DNA from: Collimonas pratensis
GTDB lineage: Bacteria > Pseudomonadota > Gammaproteobacteria > Burkholderiales > Burkholderiaceae_D
DNA: 64,000 nucleotides
Reading direction: 5' to 3'
Assembly: GCF_001584185.1 (NCBI RefSeq)
Contig: NZ_CP013234.1
Location: 5,456,001 to 5,520,000, forward strand
Notes under the pieces: model-generated
Database searches by the model: none
The model's input: the letters and a program-made list of their open reading frames with translations, nothing else
What the model was told of the DNA's origin: nothing
Made by a program: the position numbers and the translations under genes
Part shown: one piece after another, positions 45,509-54,910 of the stretch
How positions within the stretch are numbered: position 1 is the stretch's first letter
How the letters are laid out: every line of letters begins with the position of its first letter

Positions 45509-46362
45509 TCACGGGACTTCACTGACTGGTGTTGCCTGCGCATTTTCACTCGTCACGCTCGGGCGGTACACCACATGGCTATCGACAGCGTATAACTGGC
45601 AGTTTGTGCCGCTCTGGTTAATACATCCCTTCATCGCGATTGCGGTAAGTTCTTCCGGTCCGGATCCGCCCCAGCTGGAATTCCAACGTCCATTTTCCGA
45701 AATGACAAACACTTTGGGCGGCGTCTTGGTCAACCAGATGCGATAACCTTGGCGTCCCTTGTCGTCCAGAAACGGCACACGCTGGATATCTCCAACGGCG
45801 GCGAAATTAGAGGCTGGGGAATCGGTTGTCTACTGACACCGGGTTTGCCCGCATCGAGAGCGATCGGGCCTGGGCCTTTGCCTAAATTCGCCTTCAACGT
45901 AACCACTGCACGCGACATGCCGGCATGGCATTCATATTCGACACCGCTATCGAATATCTTGTTCTTGTAGTAACTGACAATGCCGACTATCGCATTCGCC
46001 CCGCTTTGCCTGGCTTGCCGAGCCAGCTCCTGAAGTGCGTTGCCGAGCGCCAGCTGACACGTACTAGCGTCGTCGAGTGGCACACTGTGTCCCCATTGTT
46101 CGATTTTATTAGGCCGTGCTTGTCCTTCAACCACTACCCCTTGCTTGCGAAATTCGACTTCGGATGGCGTTGCGCTACCGAAAACGATTGTCATGTCCGG
46201 TCCAATCGCCTGCTTGACGGTATCTTGCTCCAATACTTCCTTAATCGGCATCATCAAGGTTGTATTACGCGCCTGCGCCACAGAAACGAAAAGCAGGCTG
46301 GCAAGCAACCCAATGCACGGCAAACTCAAACCGGCCTTCTTAATTTTTATCATTATTGTCAT
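45509..46362 (-). pseudogene. Periplasmic paralogue 1 (YbjQ-like), frameshifted
   Basis: Two overlapping minus frames add up to one protein homologous to the gene at 47361-48215. Frame one (from ATG 46362) gives a signal peptide, the conserved ARNTTLMMPI, GANAIVGIVSYYKN and YECHAGMSRAVVTLKA core. It then runs out of frame. The rest (PASNFAAVGDIQRVPFLDDKG to the CQLYAVDSHVVYRP end) is in another frame. The shift lies between about 45815 and 45833, close to a GGGG run. It is probably inactive as a full-length protein, although the N-terminal core could be made alone. Confidence 0.8.
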
Positions 46363-46414
46363 CTCTGCTTGAAAATCTCACATCTGGAGCACATTGAATT
46401 TGATCAAGGCCACA

Positions 46415-47338
46415 TCATTTGCTCAACGGTGCGGCTTGTAATCCAACGCGGCTAAGAAAATCCTCCACCACCGGCGCCCAGACCTTGGTCCCGGCGGAGA
46501 ACAGGGTATGGCCGTTCTTGCCAAACGGCGGCAGCAGTTTATATTCGGCCTGGCCGCCGGCCTTGCTGAAGGCTGCGTACCACTGTCGGCTGTATTGCGG
46601 CCCGAAAAACAGGTCGTTCTCGGTGTACACCCACAGCATCGGCGCTTTGCTGGTCTTGCCGAATTCGGCATACATGCTCTCCAGCTTGCCGCCCTGGCAA
46701 GGCACGCCAGGATGCTTGTCAGGATCGCCGCCGGCGCCGCCGGCAAAATTGATGGCTGCCACCAGGCCAGGCGGCATCCTGGCGGCCACCGCTGTAGTGA
46801 CATAGCCGCCAACCGATTCGCCAACCAGCAGTACACGCTCGGGATTGACGTAGGGCTGAAGCTTGGCGTAGTCCAGCACCGCCAGCACTTCCGTGCTGGC
46901 GGCAGCGGCCATCGGCCCGTAGTCATTCTGGTTGCAGTTGCCGCTTTCCTCCGGATCTGGCTCGACGCCGGCATCGCCATAGCCAAGCCGGGTCGGCACG
47001 AATACGGCGTAGCCGCGCTCGGTGAAGAAGCGCACCTGCTGTGTATAGCGGAAACGCGGCGGCTTGGAGCGGTCGGTGGCGCTGCGGCCGTGATTGATGA
47101 TCACCAGCGGGAACGGCCCGGCGCCGGCTGGCTTGAATTGCGTGACGATGATGTCGCCGCTGACGTTACGGCCATAGAAATTCTTGACTGTCACCGGCAG
47201 CCTGGTGACCGTTTCATTCAAATCCTGCGCCAACGGCTGTGCTGAAACATGGCTAAACCAGACGCACAGGCACAAGGCCGCGCAACACGCGGCAAAAGAC
47301 GCGCTGTGCTGGCTCGATGAGAGTGTAGATTTATCCAT
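46415..47338 (-). CDS. Exported alpha/beta hydrolase (dienelactone-hydrolase-like)
   Basis: A 307-residue secreted enzyme. The signal peptide ends near residue 34 (FSHVSAQP). The hydrolase core has VIINHGRSATDR, the nucleophile Ser in LLVGESVGGYVTT, an Asp in YTENDLFFGP and the His in GKNGHTLF. Cysteines in NCNQND and GVPCQGG may form a disulfide. It lies between two of the paralogous periplasmic proteins, so it may share their physiological context, which is unknown. Confidence 0.83.
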   Translation of the reverse strand: MDKSTLSSSQHSASFAACCAALCLCVWFSHVSAQPLAQDLNETVTRLPVTVKNFYGRNVSGDIIVTQFKPAGAGPFPLVIINHGRSATDRSKPPRFRYTQQVRFFTERGYAVFVPTRLGYGDAGVEPDPEESGNCNQNDYGPMAAAASTEVLAVLDYAKLQPYVNPERVLLVGESVGGYVTTAVAARMPPGLVAAINFAGGAGGDPDKHPGVPCQGGKLESMYAEFGKTSKAPMLWVYTENDLFFGPQYSRQWYAAFSKAGGQAEYKLLPPFGKNGHTLFSAGTKVWAPVVEDFLSRVGLQAAPLSK

Positions 47339-47360
47339 GATTACTCAAGCGACACCGCTT

Positions 47361-48215
47361 TCACTCCCCTTGCTGAGCGCGCCCGGCAGGTGCAGTCGAC
47401 TGTTGTAGCTGGCCGGCTGCAGCGCTAGGGTGATAAACCACGGTGTTATCGACTGCATACAGTTGGCAGTTCCTGGCGCCGTGGTTGTAGCAGTTCTGCA
47501 AAGCCCGCAAGGCAGGATCTCTTGGCAGGTTCGGGTCAGGCGGCGTGCCCCAGGATTGCCACAGAAAACCGTCTTCCGCCACGACAAAGGCGCGCGGGCC
47601 TGTCCTGGTCAGCCACAGCTGATAAACCTCGCGGCCGCGCTGGTCCAGGAAAGGCACCTGCTGCACATCGTTGATGTCGGCATAGCCTGATGCCGGCGGC
47701 ATCAAACGTGGCGTCGTCCCTCCATAACTACTGTAAACACGGTCGGTCTTGGCCAGCTTGGCCTTGAGATCGACCACCCCGCGCGTCATGCCCGCATGGC
47801 ATTCATACTGGGTGGTGCTGTTCATCTCCACCAAGTGGTCATAGAAACTGACAATACCGACTACTGCATTGGCGCCACTGTTGCGCGCCTGCTTGATCAG
47901 GTCGAGCAAGGCATTTTGCAAAGCCATTTTGCAGACGACGACGTCGTCGGTAACCTTACTTTGATAATTAGGCCTGGCTTCTCCCCTGGCGAAAATCTCT
48001 TGCGACATCAAAGTTGTGCCATCCGGCACGGCGGAACCGAAAATGATCGACAGATCACTGCCAAGCGCCTGCTGCACCGCGCGTTGCGAAACGGCTTCGC
48101 TGACCGGCAGCATCAACTTGGTATTGCGCGCCTGCGCTAAGGTCGGCGCCAGAGCGCTCGCCAACAGACAGACAAACGCAGGAGCAAGATAGGATTTTTT
48201 CAAAGATGTGAGCAT
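47361..48215 (-). CDS. Periplasmic paralogue 2: YbjQ-like core plus C-terminal CQLYAVD domain
   Basis: A 284-residue exported protein. The signal peptide ends near residue 28 (ALAPTLAQA). The core shows ARNTKLMLPVSEA, FGSAVP, GANAVVGIVSFYD and TQYECHAGMTRGVVDLKA. A second domain begins near 188 with VPFLDQRGREVYQLWLTR and ends NCYNHGARNCQLYAVDNTVVYHP. I recall similar betaproteobacterial proteins mislabelled as excinuclease subunits; no such role is supported. It is the only intact full-length member of the trio here. Confidence 0.82.
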   Translation of the reverse strand: MLTSLKKSYLAPAFVCLLASALAPTLAQARNTKLMLPVSEAVSQRAVQQALGSDLSIIFGSAVPDGTTLMSQEIFARGEARPNYQSKVTDDVVVCKMALQNALLDLIKQARNSGANAVVGIVSFYDHLVEMNSTTQYECHAGMTRGVVDLKAKLAKTDRVYSSYGGTTPRLMPPASGYADINDVQQVPFLDQRGREVYQLWLTRTGPRAFVVAEDGFLWQSWGTPPDPNLPRDPALRALQNCYNHGARNCQLYAVDNTVVYHPSAAAGQLQQSTAPAGRAQQGE

Positions 48216-48301
48216 GATTATTTTTTTATATCCCTGTGAATAATTAACCTGTGAAACCTTCAGCGTCTCGCCTGCCCGCTCCTTTGCTCAAATTCTCAGA
48301 A

Positions 48302-48883
48302 CTAATTTTTACCCGTGGCATTGCCTGCAGCGGAAACCACCGCAGGTGCAGCGGCAGGCTGCGGCGATTGCCCGGCACTGGCGCCAAGGCCCTCCACCCT
48401 TGCCAGCCGCGCCTTCAGGTCCACCACCGCACGGGTGGCGCCGGCGTGGCATTCATAATCGCTGACGCTATCCATGATCGCGCCGTGGTTGTAGTAGCTG
48501 ACGATGCCCACCACCGCATTGGCGCCATTCACGCGCGCCCGCTGCACCAGATAGACCAGTGCTTGCTTTAAAGCCTTGTTGCAGACGATATCGTCTTCGT
48601 AGCCATTCTTGAAGCTAGGCTGGATCTCGCCGCGGACCACGATCTCGCCCGGCAACACGGCCATGCCTTCCGGTATGGAGGAACCGAAGACGAACGCCAT
48701 ATCCCCGCTGCCGGCAGCCGCACTGCCTTCAGCCGCCGGCGCCTGCTGCGCGGTCTTCGGCGAAACCACCGGGCCTACCGGCAGCACCAGCTTGGTATTG
48801 CGGGCTTGCGCCGTGCCTTGCCAGCAGATAGCGGCAAGCACGCAGGTCAACATGAAATGACGCCTATTTGAGAAATTGATCAT
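48302..48883 (-). CDS. Periplasmic paralogue 3: YbjQ-like core only
   Basis: A 193-residue exported protein. The signal peptide is about residues 1-26 (QGTAQA), then ARNTKLVLPVGPV, FGSSIPEGM, GANAVVGIVSYYNHG and SDYECHAGATRAVVDLKAR. It lacks the C-terminal CQLYAVD domain and instead ends in an Ala/Pro-rich tail (about 165-193). An Ala-rich insert at 50-60 distinguishes it from the other two. Confidence 0.82.
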   Translation of the reverse strand: MINFSNRRHFMLTCVLAAICWQGTAQARNTKLVLPVGPVVSPKTAQQAPAAEGSAAAGSGDMAFVFGSSIPEGMAVLPGEIVVRGEIQPSFKNGYEDDIVCNKALKQALVYLVQRARVNGANAVVGIVSYYNHGAIMDSVSDYECHAGATRAVVDLKARLARVEGLGASAGQSPQPAAAPAVVSAAGNATGKN

Positions 48884-48919
48884 TTTTATTTTCTTATCCC
48901 TGTTTTATCCGGCGGCCAC

Positions 48920-50542
48920 TTACATGCGGAACACGCCAAACTTGGTGTCGGCGATCGGTGCATTCAAAGCGGCGCTCAAACCCAGCCCCAGTACCCGGCG
49001 CGTATCGGCCGGATCGATCACGCCGTCGTCCCACAGGCGGGCCGAGGCGTAATACGGATGCCCTTGATGCTCGTACTGGTCACGGATCGGCTTTTTGAAT
49101 GCCTCTTCCTCATCGGCGCTCCAGCTGCCGCCCTTGCCTTCTATGCCGTCGCGCTTGACGGTCGCCAGCACGCCGGCGGCCTGTTCTCCGCCCATGACTG
49201 AAATACGGGCGTTAGGCCACATCCACAGGAAGCGTGGCGAATAGGCGCGGCCGCACATGCCATAGTTGCCGGCGCCGAAGCTGCCGCCGATAATCACTGT
49301 CAGCTTCGGCACCGAGGTGGTCGCCACCGCGGTCACCATCTTGGCGCCGTTGCGGGCGATGCCTTCGTTTTCGTAGCGGCGGCCGACCATGAAACCGGTG
49401 ATGTTTTGCAGGAATACCAGCGGGATCTTGCGTTGCGAGCAGAGTTCGATGAAGTGGGTGCCCTTCAGCGCGGCTTCGGAAAACAGGATGCCGTTGTTGG
49501 CGATGATCCCGACCGGCATGCCGTAGATGTGGGCGAAGCCGCAGATCAGCGTGGTGCCGTAGCGCGCCTTGAACTCGTCGAACTCGCTGCCGTCGACCAC
49601 GCGCGCGATGACTTCGCGCACGTCGAAAGGCTTGCGGGTGTCGACCGGAATCACGCCGTACAGTTCGTGCGCCGGATATTTCGGCTCCACCACCGGCCGC
49701 AGCAGCGGGCCTTGCGGCTTTTGCCGGTTCAGGTTGGAAACGATGGTGCGCGCCAGCGACAGCGCGTGCATGTCGTTTTGCGCCAGATGATCGGCGACGC
49801 CGGACAGACGGGTGTGGACATCGCCGCCGCCAAGGTCTTCGGCGCTGACGACTTCGCCGGTAGCTGCTTTCACCAACGGCGGTCCGGCCAGGAAAATCGT
49901 ACCCTGGTTCTTGACGATGATCGATTCGTCGCTCATCGCCGGCACATAGGCGCCGCCGGCGGTGCACGAACCCATCACCACGGCGATCTGTGGAATGCCC
50001 TTGGCCGAGAGGTTGGCTTGGTTGTAGAAGATGCGGCCGAAATGGTCGCGGTCAGGGAAGACTTCATCCTGGTTCGGCAGGTTGGCGCCGCCGCTGTCGA
50101 CCAGGTAGATGCAAGGCAGGTTGTTCTGTTCGGCGATTTCCTGCGCCCGCAAGTGCTTCTTGACGCTGAGCGGATAGTAGGTGCCGCCCTTGACCGTGGC
50201 ATCATTGCAGACCACCACGCATTCCTGGCCGGCGATACGGCCGATGCCAGTGATCACACCGGCGGCCGGCGCCGCATCGCTGCCGTCCTTGTCCTTGTAG
50301 ACGTGGTAAGCCGCGAGCTGGGAAAACTCCATGAATGGCGTGCCCGGATCGAGCAGCATCTGCACGCGGTCACGCGGCAGCAGTTTGCCGCGCGCCACGT
50401 GTTTGCTGCGCGCCGCTTCACCGCCGCCTTCGGCGATCTGCGCTACCTTCTGGCGCAGGTCGTCGACCAGCAGGTTGAGGGCGCTGGCGTTTTGCTGGAA
50501 TTCTTCGCTGCGTGGATTCAGCTTGCTTTCTAACTGGGGCAT
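48920..50542 (-). CDS. liuB: Methylcrotonyl-CoA carboxylase beta subunit (carboxyltransferase)
   Basis: A 540-residue carboxyltransferase. It has [56 protein letters not shown], the acyl-CoA oxyanion region [14 protein letters not shown] and [21 protein letters not shown]. It transfers carboxybiotin to methylcrotonyl-CoA with the alpha subunit at 36262-38280. It is separated from the acyl-CoA synthetase gene by 65 bases. Confidence 0.96.
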   Translation of the reverse strand: MPQLESKLNPRSEEFQQNASALNLLVDDLRQKVAQIAEGGGEAARSKHVARGKLLPRDRVQMLLDPGTPFMEFSQLAAYHVYKDKDGSDAAPAAGVITGIGRIAGQECVVVCNDATVKGGTYYPLSVKKHLRAQEIAEQNNLPCIYLVDSGGANLPNQDEVFPDRDHFGRIFYNQANLSAKGIPQIAVVMGSCTAGGAYVPAMSDESIIVKNQGTIFLAGPPLVKAATGEVVSAEDLGGGDVHTRLSGVADHLAQNDMHALSLARTIVSNLNRQKPQGPLLRPVVEPKYPAHELYGVIPVDTRKPFDVREVIARVVDGSEFDEFKARYGTTLICGFAHIYGMPVGIIANNGILFSEAALKGTHFIELCSQRKIPLVFLQNITGFMVGRRYENEGIARNGAKMVTAVATTSVPKLTVIIGGSFGAGNYGMCGRAYSPRFLWMWPNARISVMGGEQAAGVLATVKRDGIEGKGGSWSADEEEAFKKPIRDQYEHQGHPYYASARLWDDGVIDPADTRRVLGLGLSAALNAPIADTKFGVFRM

Positions 50543-50607
50543 TGCAATGTCCTTTTATAAATCTGATGTCTCTGGTGTTGTCGTGTAATGTGGTGCTTAG
50601 TCTGTAC

Positions 50608-52302
50608 TCAGGCGGTGTGGACGTCGTTCAGGTGCAGCTCGTTCTTCATCGCTTCGCGGATCTTGAATTTCTGTATCTTGCCGGTGATGGTCATCGGAAA
50701 AGCGTCGACAAAGCGGATATAGCGCGGCACCTTGTAATAGGCGATCTGGCCCTGGCAAAAATCGCGTATGGCTTGCTCGTCCGCGCTCTGGCCCGGACGC
50801 AGGATGATCCAAGCGCACAGTTCCTCGCCATACTTCGGATCCGGCACGCCCACCACCTGCACATCCTGCACCGCAGGATGGCGATACAGGAATTCTTCTA
50901 TCTCGCGCGGATAGATGTTCTCGCCGCCGCGTATCACCATGTCTTTCATGCGGCCAACGATATTGACGTAGCCTTCCGCATCCATCACGGCCAGGTCACC
51001 AGTGTGCATCCAGCCTTCGGCATCGATCGCTTCGCGCGTCTTGTCGGCGTCGCCCCAGTAGCCGTGCATCACCGAGTAGCCATGCGTGCAAAGTTCGCCG
51101 GAACTGCCGATCGGCATGACCGTGCCGGATTCCGGATCGATGATTTTTACCTGCAGATGCGGCTGTACCGTGCCGACTGTCGACACCCGCTTTTCCAGCG
51201 GCGTGTCGGTCATGCTTTGGCAGCTGACCGGGCTGGTTTCGGTCATGCCGTAGGCAATCGTGATCTGTTCCAGGTGCATGTCGCGCACTACGCGTTTCAT
51301 CACTTCGATCGGACAGGGCGAACCAGCCATGATCCCGGTGCGCAAGGTCGACAGGTCGAACTCCGCAAAGCGCGGATGGTCCAGTTCGGCGATGAACATG
51401 GTCGGCACGCCGTGCAAGCCGGTGCAGCGCTCTTCCTGAACCGCCTGCAGCACCGACAAGGGCTCGAAGCCGTCATTCGGATAGATGATGGCGGCGCCAT
51501 GGGTCAGGCAAGCCAGGTTGCCCAGCACCATGCCGAAGCAGTGATACAGCGGCACCGGGATGCACAGGCGGTCAGCTGCGGTCAGCTTCATCGCTTCGCC
51601 GATGAAAAAACCATTGTTCAGGATATTGTGGTGGGTCAGCGTCGCGCCTTTGGGAAAGCCGGTAGTACCGCTGGTGAACTGGATATTGATCGGATCGGTA
51701 GCGCGCAAGCCGGCGCCGATTGCCGTCAGTTTCGGGTCGGCGGCGTCGCCACCGGCAATCAAGTCGGCAAAGCGCAGCATGCCAGGCACGGCTTCGCTGC
51801 CAAGCTGGATCACCGTTTTCAAGGCCGGCACCCGCGCTGCCTGCAAGCTGCCCGCCTTTGAAGTCGCCAGTTCCGGCGCCACGGTGCGTATCATTTCCAG
51901 ATAATCGCTGGTCTTGAAGCTGGTCATCGAAATCAATGCCTTGCAGCCGACATTGTTGAGCGCATATTCCAGCTCGCTGACGCGGTAGGCTGGATTGATG
52001 TTGACCAGGATAATGCCGGCATAGGCCGTGGCCAGCTGTGTCAGCAGCCATTCGGCATTGTTGTGCGACCAGATGCCGATGCGGTCGCCCGGCTGCAGGC
52101 CGAGCGCGAGCATGGCGCTGGCCAGTCGCCGCGCCTCGCGCTGCAGTTCACGGTAGCTAAAGCGGATACCTTGATGGCGCGACACCAGCGCGTCGTTGTC
52201 TGGAACCTGCGCCGCCATGCCGTCGAAAAACGCGCCGATGGTCTGCTCGATCAGCGGCGTATCCTGGCGGCCGCGAGCCATGCTGGAATTCAGTTGCGTC
52301 AT
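50608..52302 (-). CDS. Acyl-CoA synthetase (AMP-binding)
   Basis: A 564-residue adenylate-forming enzyme. It has [67 protein letters not shown] split across the hinge, and the C-terminal Lys in [14 protein letters not shown]. It activates a fatty or branched short-chain acid such as acetoacetate or isovalerate to its CoA ester; the exact substrate is unknown. GGAG eight bases before ATG 52302 sets the start; the upstream open frame crosses the repeat. Confidence 0.9.
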   Translation of the reverse strand: MTQLNSSMARGRQDTPLIEQTIGAFFDGMAAQVPDNDALVSRHQGIRFSYRELQREARRLASAMLALGLQPGDRIGIWSHNNAEWLLTQLATAYAGIILVNINPAYRVSELEYALNNVGCKALISMTSFKTSDYLEMIRTVAPELATSKAGSLQAARVPALKTVIQLGSEAVPGMLRFADLIAGGDAADPKLTAIGAGLRATDPINIQFTSGTTGFPKGATLTHHNILNNGFFIGEAMKLTAADRLCIPVPLYHCFGMVLGNLACLTHGAAIIYPNDGFEPLSVLQAVQEERCTGLHGVPTMFIAELDHPRFAEFDLSTLRTGIMAGSPCPIEVMKRVVRDMHLEQITIAYGMTETSPVSCQSMTDTPLEKRVSTVGTVQPHLQVKIIDPESGTVMPIGSSGELCTHGYSVMHGYWGDADKTREAIDAEGWMHTGDLAVMDAEGYVNIVGRMKDMVIRGGENIYPREIEEFLYRHPAVQDVQVVGVPDPKYGEELCAWIILRPGQSADEQAIRDFCQGQIAYYKVPRYIRFVDAFPMTITGKIQKFKIREAMKNELHLNDVHTA

Positions 52303-52378
52303 GATCTTGTCTCCTATATCCCTTCTTATATTTCTTTGACCATTTCTTCTTATTTTTATATCCGCTCTAGTCAGTTGA

Positions 52379-52454
52379 GGACAGAGGCACACGGCAAGTG
52401 CTGCACGGGAAGTGTAATTCGCCGCGCAACGGCGGCTCTTAAACTCTGTCCCCA
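52379..52454. repeat. REP-like palindrome, copy B (GGGACAGAGT family)
   Basis: GGACAGAG at 52379-52386 pairs with CTCTGTCC at 52444-52451. The right part reads GTAATTCG-CCGCGCAACGGCG-GCTCTTAAAC, matching copy A with only four differences over about 38 bases. A short extra segment (near CACGGGAAGTG) interrupts the left half. The end of the element supplies the TAA stop of the YchJ gene. Confidence 0.8.
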
Positions 52455-52864
52455 AATAGTTGGCCTTTCTCGGGAAAACTACCGTCAACATAGAACCAGC
52501 GCGATACACCCGCCACATCAGGCTCACGCACAAAACGGCTCACCTCGTGCAGGCGATGAGCGCGACCATCGATCTTGTAGCGCGCCACAAATTCGACGAT
52601 GGCGCTGTCGCCCTCGGTCTCATGCCTGCGCACATCCAGCCCCAGCCACTTCAAGCCCGCTTCCGCCACGATCGGCTCAGCCGCTCGGGTGCTGGCGTGC
52701 CAGGTCGCCTGCAGATAGGCGCCGTTATCCATTACATAAGCGCTGTAGCGCGAGCGCATCAGCGCCAACGCCGTCGGCGCCACCTCATCGCCCGCGTGAT
52801 AACGGCCGCAGCATTGTGCGTAGTTGCCGCCGCCGCAAGGGCAGGCTATGGTTGCAGCGGTCAA
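52439..52864 (-). CDS. YchJ-family SEC-C metal-binding protein
   Basis: A 141-residue protein with the SEC-C zinc motif [16 protein letters not shown] near the N-terminus, then [17 protein letters not shown] and [14 protein letters not shown]. This is the YchJ/UPF0225 family, of unknown role. The start is a TTG at 52864 that overlaps the upstream stop by three bases (TTGA). The last codons and the stop (GGGGACAGAGTTTAA) lie within a REP-like repeat, so the C-terminus may be altered. Confidence 0.85.
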   Translation of the reverse strand: MTAATIACPCGGGNYAQCCGRYHAGDEVAPTALALMRSRYSAYVMDNGAYLQATWHASTRAAEPIVAEAGLKWLGLDVRRHETEGDSAIVEFVARYKIDGRAHRLHEVSRFVREPDVAGVSRWFYVDGSFPEKGQLFGDRV

Positions 52865-53466
52865 ATCTTACCGTCCCGCATGAATGCCTCAAGCTGATCG
52901 AAACGGTCGAAGCCCCAGAACGCTTCGCCGTCGACGATCACGAATGGCGAGCCGAACACGCCGCGCGCCATCGCCAGGTCGACTTCGGCTTTCAGCTGGT
53001 TCTTGATCGGCAGGCTGTTGATGCCATCCATCAGGCCATTGGTGTCGACGCCGCTGCGGTGGCCGACTTCCAGCAGGTGCATCGGTTCGCCGATATTGAT
53101 GCCGTCGACAAAATAAGCCTGGTAAATCTGCTTGGCGAATTTATTGGCCTTGTCCTCACCCTGCTTACCGCGCACCCATAGCACGGCACGCGCCGCAGCC
53201 TGGGTAGAGATCGGGAAGGCGCTCGGGCGGTTGTAGGGAATGCCGTGGAAACGCGCGCTGCGCTCGAAATCGTGGAACGAGTAATCGCCCTTGATCGGCA
53301 CCTGCGGCAAGGGCACCGAACCGGTGGTCTTGAACACCGGCCCGAGCAGGATCGGATGCCATTCGACATCGCGCTTGTACTTGGCCGCCAGCGCATCGAT
53401 GCGGGTGGCGGCGAAGTAGCCGTAAGGAGACGAAAAATCGAAGTAGAAATCTATTGCTGCAGCCAT
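52861..53466 (-). CDS. DsbA-fold 2-hydroxychromene-2-carboxylate isomerase-like protein
   Basis: A 201-residue thioredoxin-fold protein of the kappa-GST/HCCA isomerase type. It opens IDFYFDFSSPYGYFAA, with the catalytic Ser in place of the redox Cys pair, and has VPIKGDYSFHDFERSARFHGIPYN and VFGSPFVIVDGEAFWGFDR. It may isomerise aromatic acids or conjugate glutathione. The ATG at 53466 is chosen since the fold starts there. The YchJ gene overlaps its end. Confidence 0.88.
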   Translation of the reverse strand: MAAAIDFYFDFSSPYGYFAATRIDALAAKYKRDVEWHPILLGPVFKTTGSVPLPQVPIKGDYSFHDFERSARFHGIPYNRPSAFPISTQAAARAVLWVRGKQGEDKANKFAKQIYQAYFVDGINIGEPMHLLEVGHRSGVDTNGLMDGINSLPIKNQLKAEVDLAMARGVFGSPFVIVDGEAFWGFDRFDQLEAFMRDGKI

Positions 53467-53509
53467 GTCTATTACCTTGTCGAAATCGCAATTCATGAAG
53501 TCAAATAAC

Positions 53510-53558
53510 AAAGATCAGCGTGAATCCGCGGCCTTGCCACGAATAAACGCTGATCTTT
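53510..53558. terminator. Inverted repeat after thiolase, possible terminator or dispersed palindrome
   Basis: AAAGATCAGCG (53510-53520) pairs with CGCTGATCTTT (53548-53558), 11 bases without mismatch, around a CGCGG-rich loop. It lies 47 bases after the thiolase stop. No clear T run follows on the minus strand, so a dispersed repeat is equally possible. Confidence 0.5.
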
Positions 53559-53604
53559 TGCTGCTTGCTACCGTGCTGCGTGAACTACATGCGTGCGCGA
53601 ACTA

Positions 53605-54801
53605 TCAGACCAGTTCAACCGCAATTGCCGTGCCTTCGCCGCCGCCGATGCACAGCGAAGCAACGCCGCGCTTGAGGCCCTTGGCCTTCAGCGCGCCCAG
53701 CAGCGTGACGATGATGCGCGCACCGGAAGCGCCGATAGGATGGCCCAGCGCACAGGCGCCGCCGTGGACGTTGATCTTGTCGTGCGGGATGTCGTGCTCT
53801 TTCATGGCGGCCATCGGCACCACGGCGAACGCTTCATTGACTTCATACAGATCGACGTCGCTGTGCTTCCAGCCGACTTTCTTGTACAGCTTTTCAATCG
53901 CACCGACCGGTGCGGTGGTGAACCATTCCGGTTCTTGCGAATGGCTGGCGTGACCGAGGATGCGAGCAATCGGCGTGCAGCCGAGTTTCTTGGCGGTCGA
54001 TTCGCGCATCAGCACCAACGCCGCGGCGCCGTCGTTGATCGAGGATGACGAAGCGGCAGTGATGGTACCGTCCTTCTTGAACGCCGCCCGCAGCGACGGG
54101 ATCTTGTCGACCTTGGCTTTTTGCGGACCTTCATCCTTGTCGATCACCACTTCGCCGGCACGGCTGGTGACGGTGACCGGCGCGATTTCCCATTTGAAGG
54201 AACCGTCGGCGGTAGCGGCCTGCGCGCGCTGCACCGAAGCGATGGCAAAGGCGTCCTGGTCGGCGCGGCTGAAATGGTATTTAGCGGCGCATTCTTCGCC
54301 GAAAGTGCCCATCGAACGGCCGCCGCCGTTTTCGCCCTTGGAATAAGCATCTTCCAGGCCGTCCAGCATCATGTGGTCGAAAATCATGCCGTGGCCGATA
54401 CGGTAGCCGCCGCGCGCTTTCGGGATCAGGTAAGGGGCATTGGTCATCGATTCCATGCCGCCGGCGACCACCACTTCGTTAGTGCCTGCCAGCAGGGAGT
54501 CGAAACCGAACATGGTGGCTTGCATAGCCGAACCGCATACCTTGGAGATGGTGGCAGCGTTGGTGCCGACCGGCAGGCCGGCCTTGATGGTGGCCTGGCG
54601 CGCCGGCGCCTGGCCCTGGCCCGCTTGCAGCACATTGCCGAACAACACGGCGTCGACTTGTTCCGGCTTCAGACCGGCGCGCTCCACCGCGGCCTTGATC
54701 GCCACAGCACCCAGATCAGTGGCGGTCAACGCCGCAAAATCACCCTGAAACGCACCCATTGGAGTACGTGCTGCACCGACGATAACGATTGGGTCATTCA
54801 T
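53605..54801 (-). CDS. Acetyl-CoA C-acetyltransferase (thiolase)
   Basis: A 398-residue thiolase. The nucleophilic Cys is in ISKVCGSAMQATM; GGMESMTNAPYL, NVHGGACALGHPIGASGAR with the catalytic His and LCIGGGEGTAIAVEL hold the second Cys. It cleaves acetoacetyl-CoA or condenses acetyl-CoA. In this cluster it would finish leucine breakdown after HMG-CoA lyase and acetoacetate activation. Confidence 0.95.
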   Translation of the reverse strand: MNDPIVIVGAARTPMGAFQGDFAALTATDLGAVAIKAAVERAGLKPEQVDAVLFGNVLQAGQGQAPARQATIKAGLPVGTNAATISKVCGSAMQATMFGFDSLLAGTNEVVVAGGMESMTNAPYLIPKARGGYRIGHGMIFDHMMLDGLEDAYSKGENGGGRSMGTFGEECAAKYHFSRADQDAFAIASVQRAQAATADGSFKWEIAPVTVTSRAGEVVIDKDEGPQKAKVDKIPSLRAAFKKDGTITAASSSSINDGAAALVLMRESTAKKLGCTPIARILGHASHSQEPEWFTTAPVGAIEKLYKKVGWKHSDVDLYEVNEAFAVVPMAAMKEHDIPHDKINVHGGACALGHPIGASGARIIVTLLGALKAKGLKRGVASLCIGGGEGTAIAVELV

Positions 54802-54910
54802 GTTGCTTCTCCAGATTACGACAACTTGTCAGCCGCTGCGGCTCCCACCTTGATCCGTGTTGTCCGCTTACGGCCGTGCTGCCTGGTTGGTTAAAAATAA
54901 TGCAAATTAA

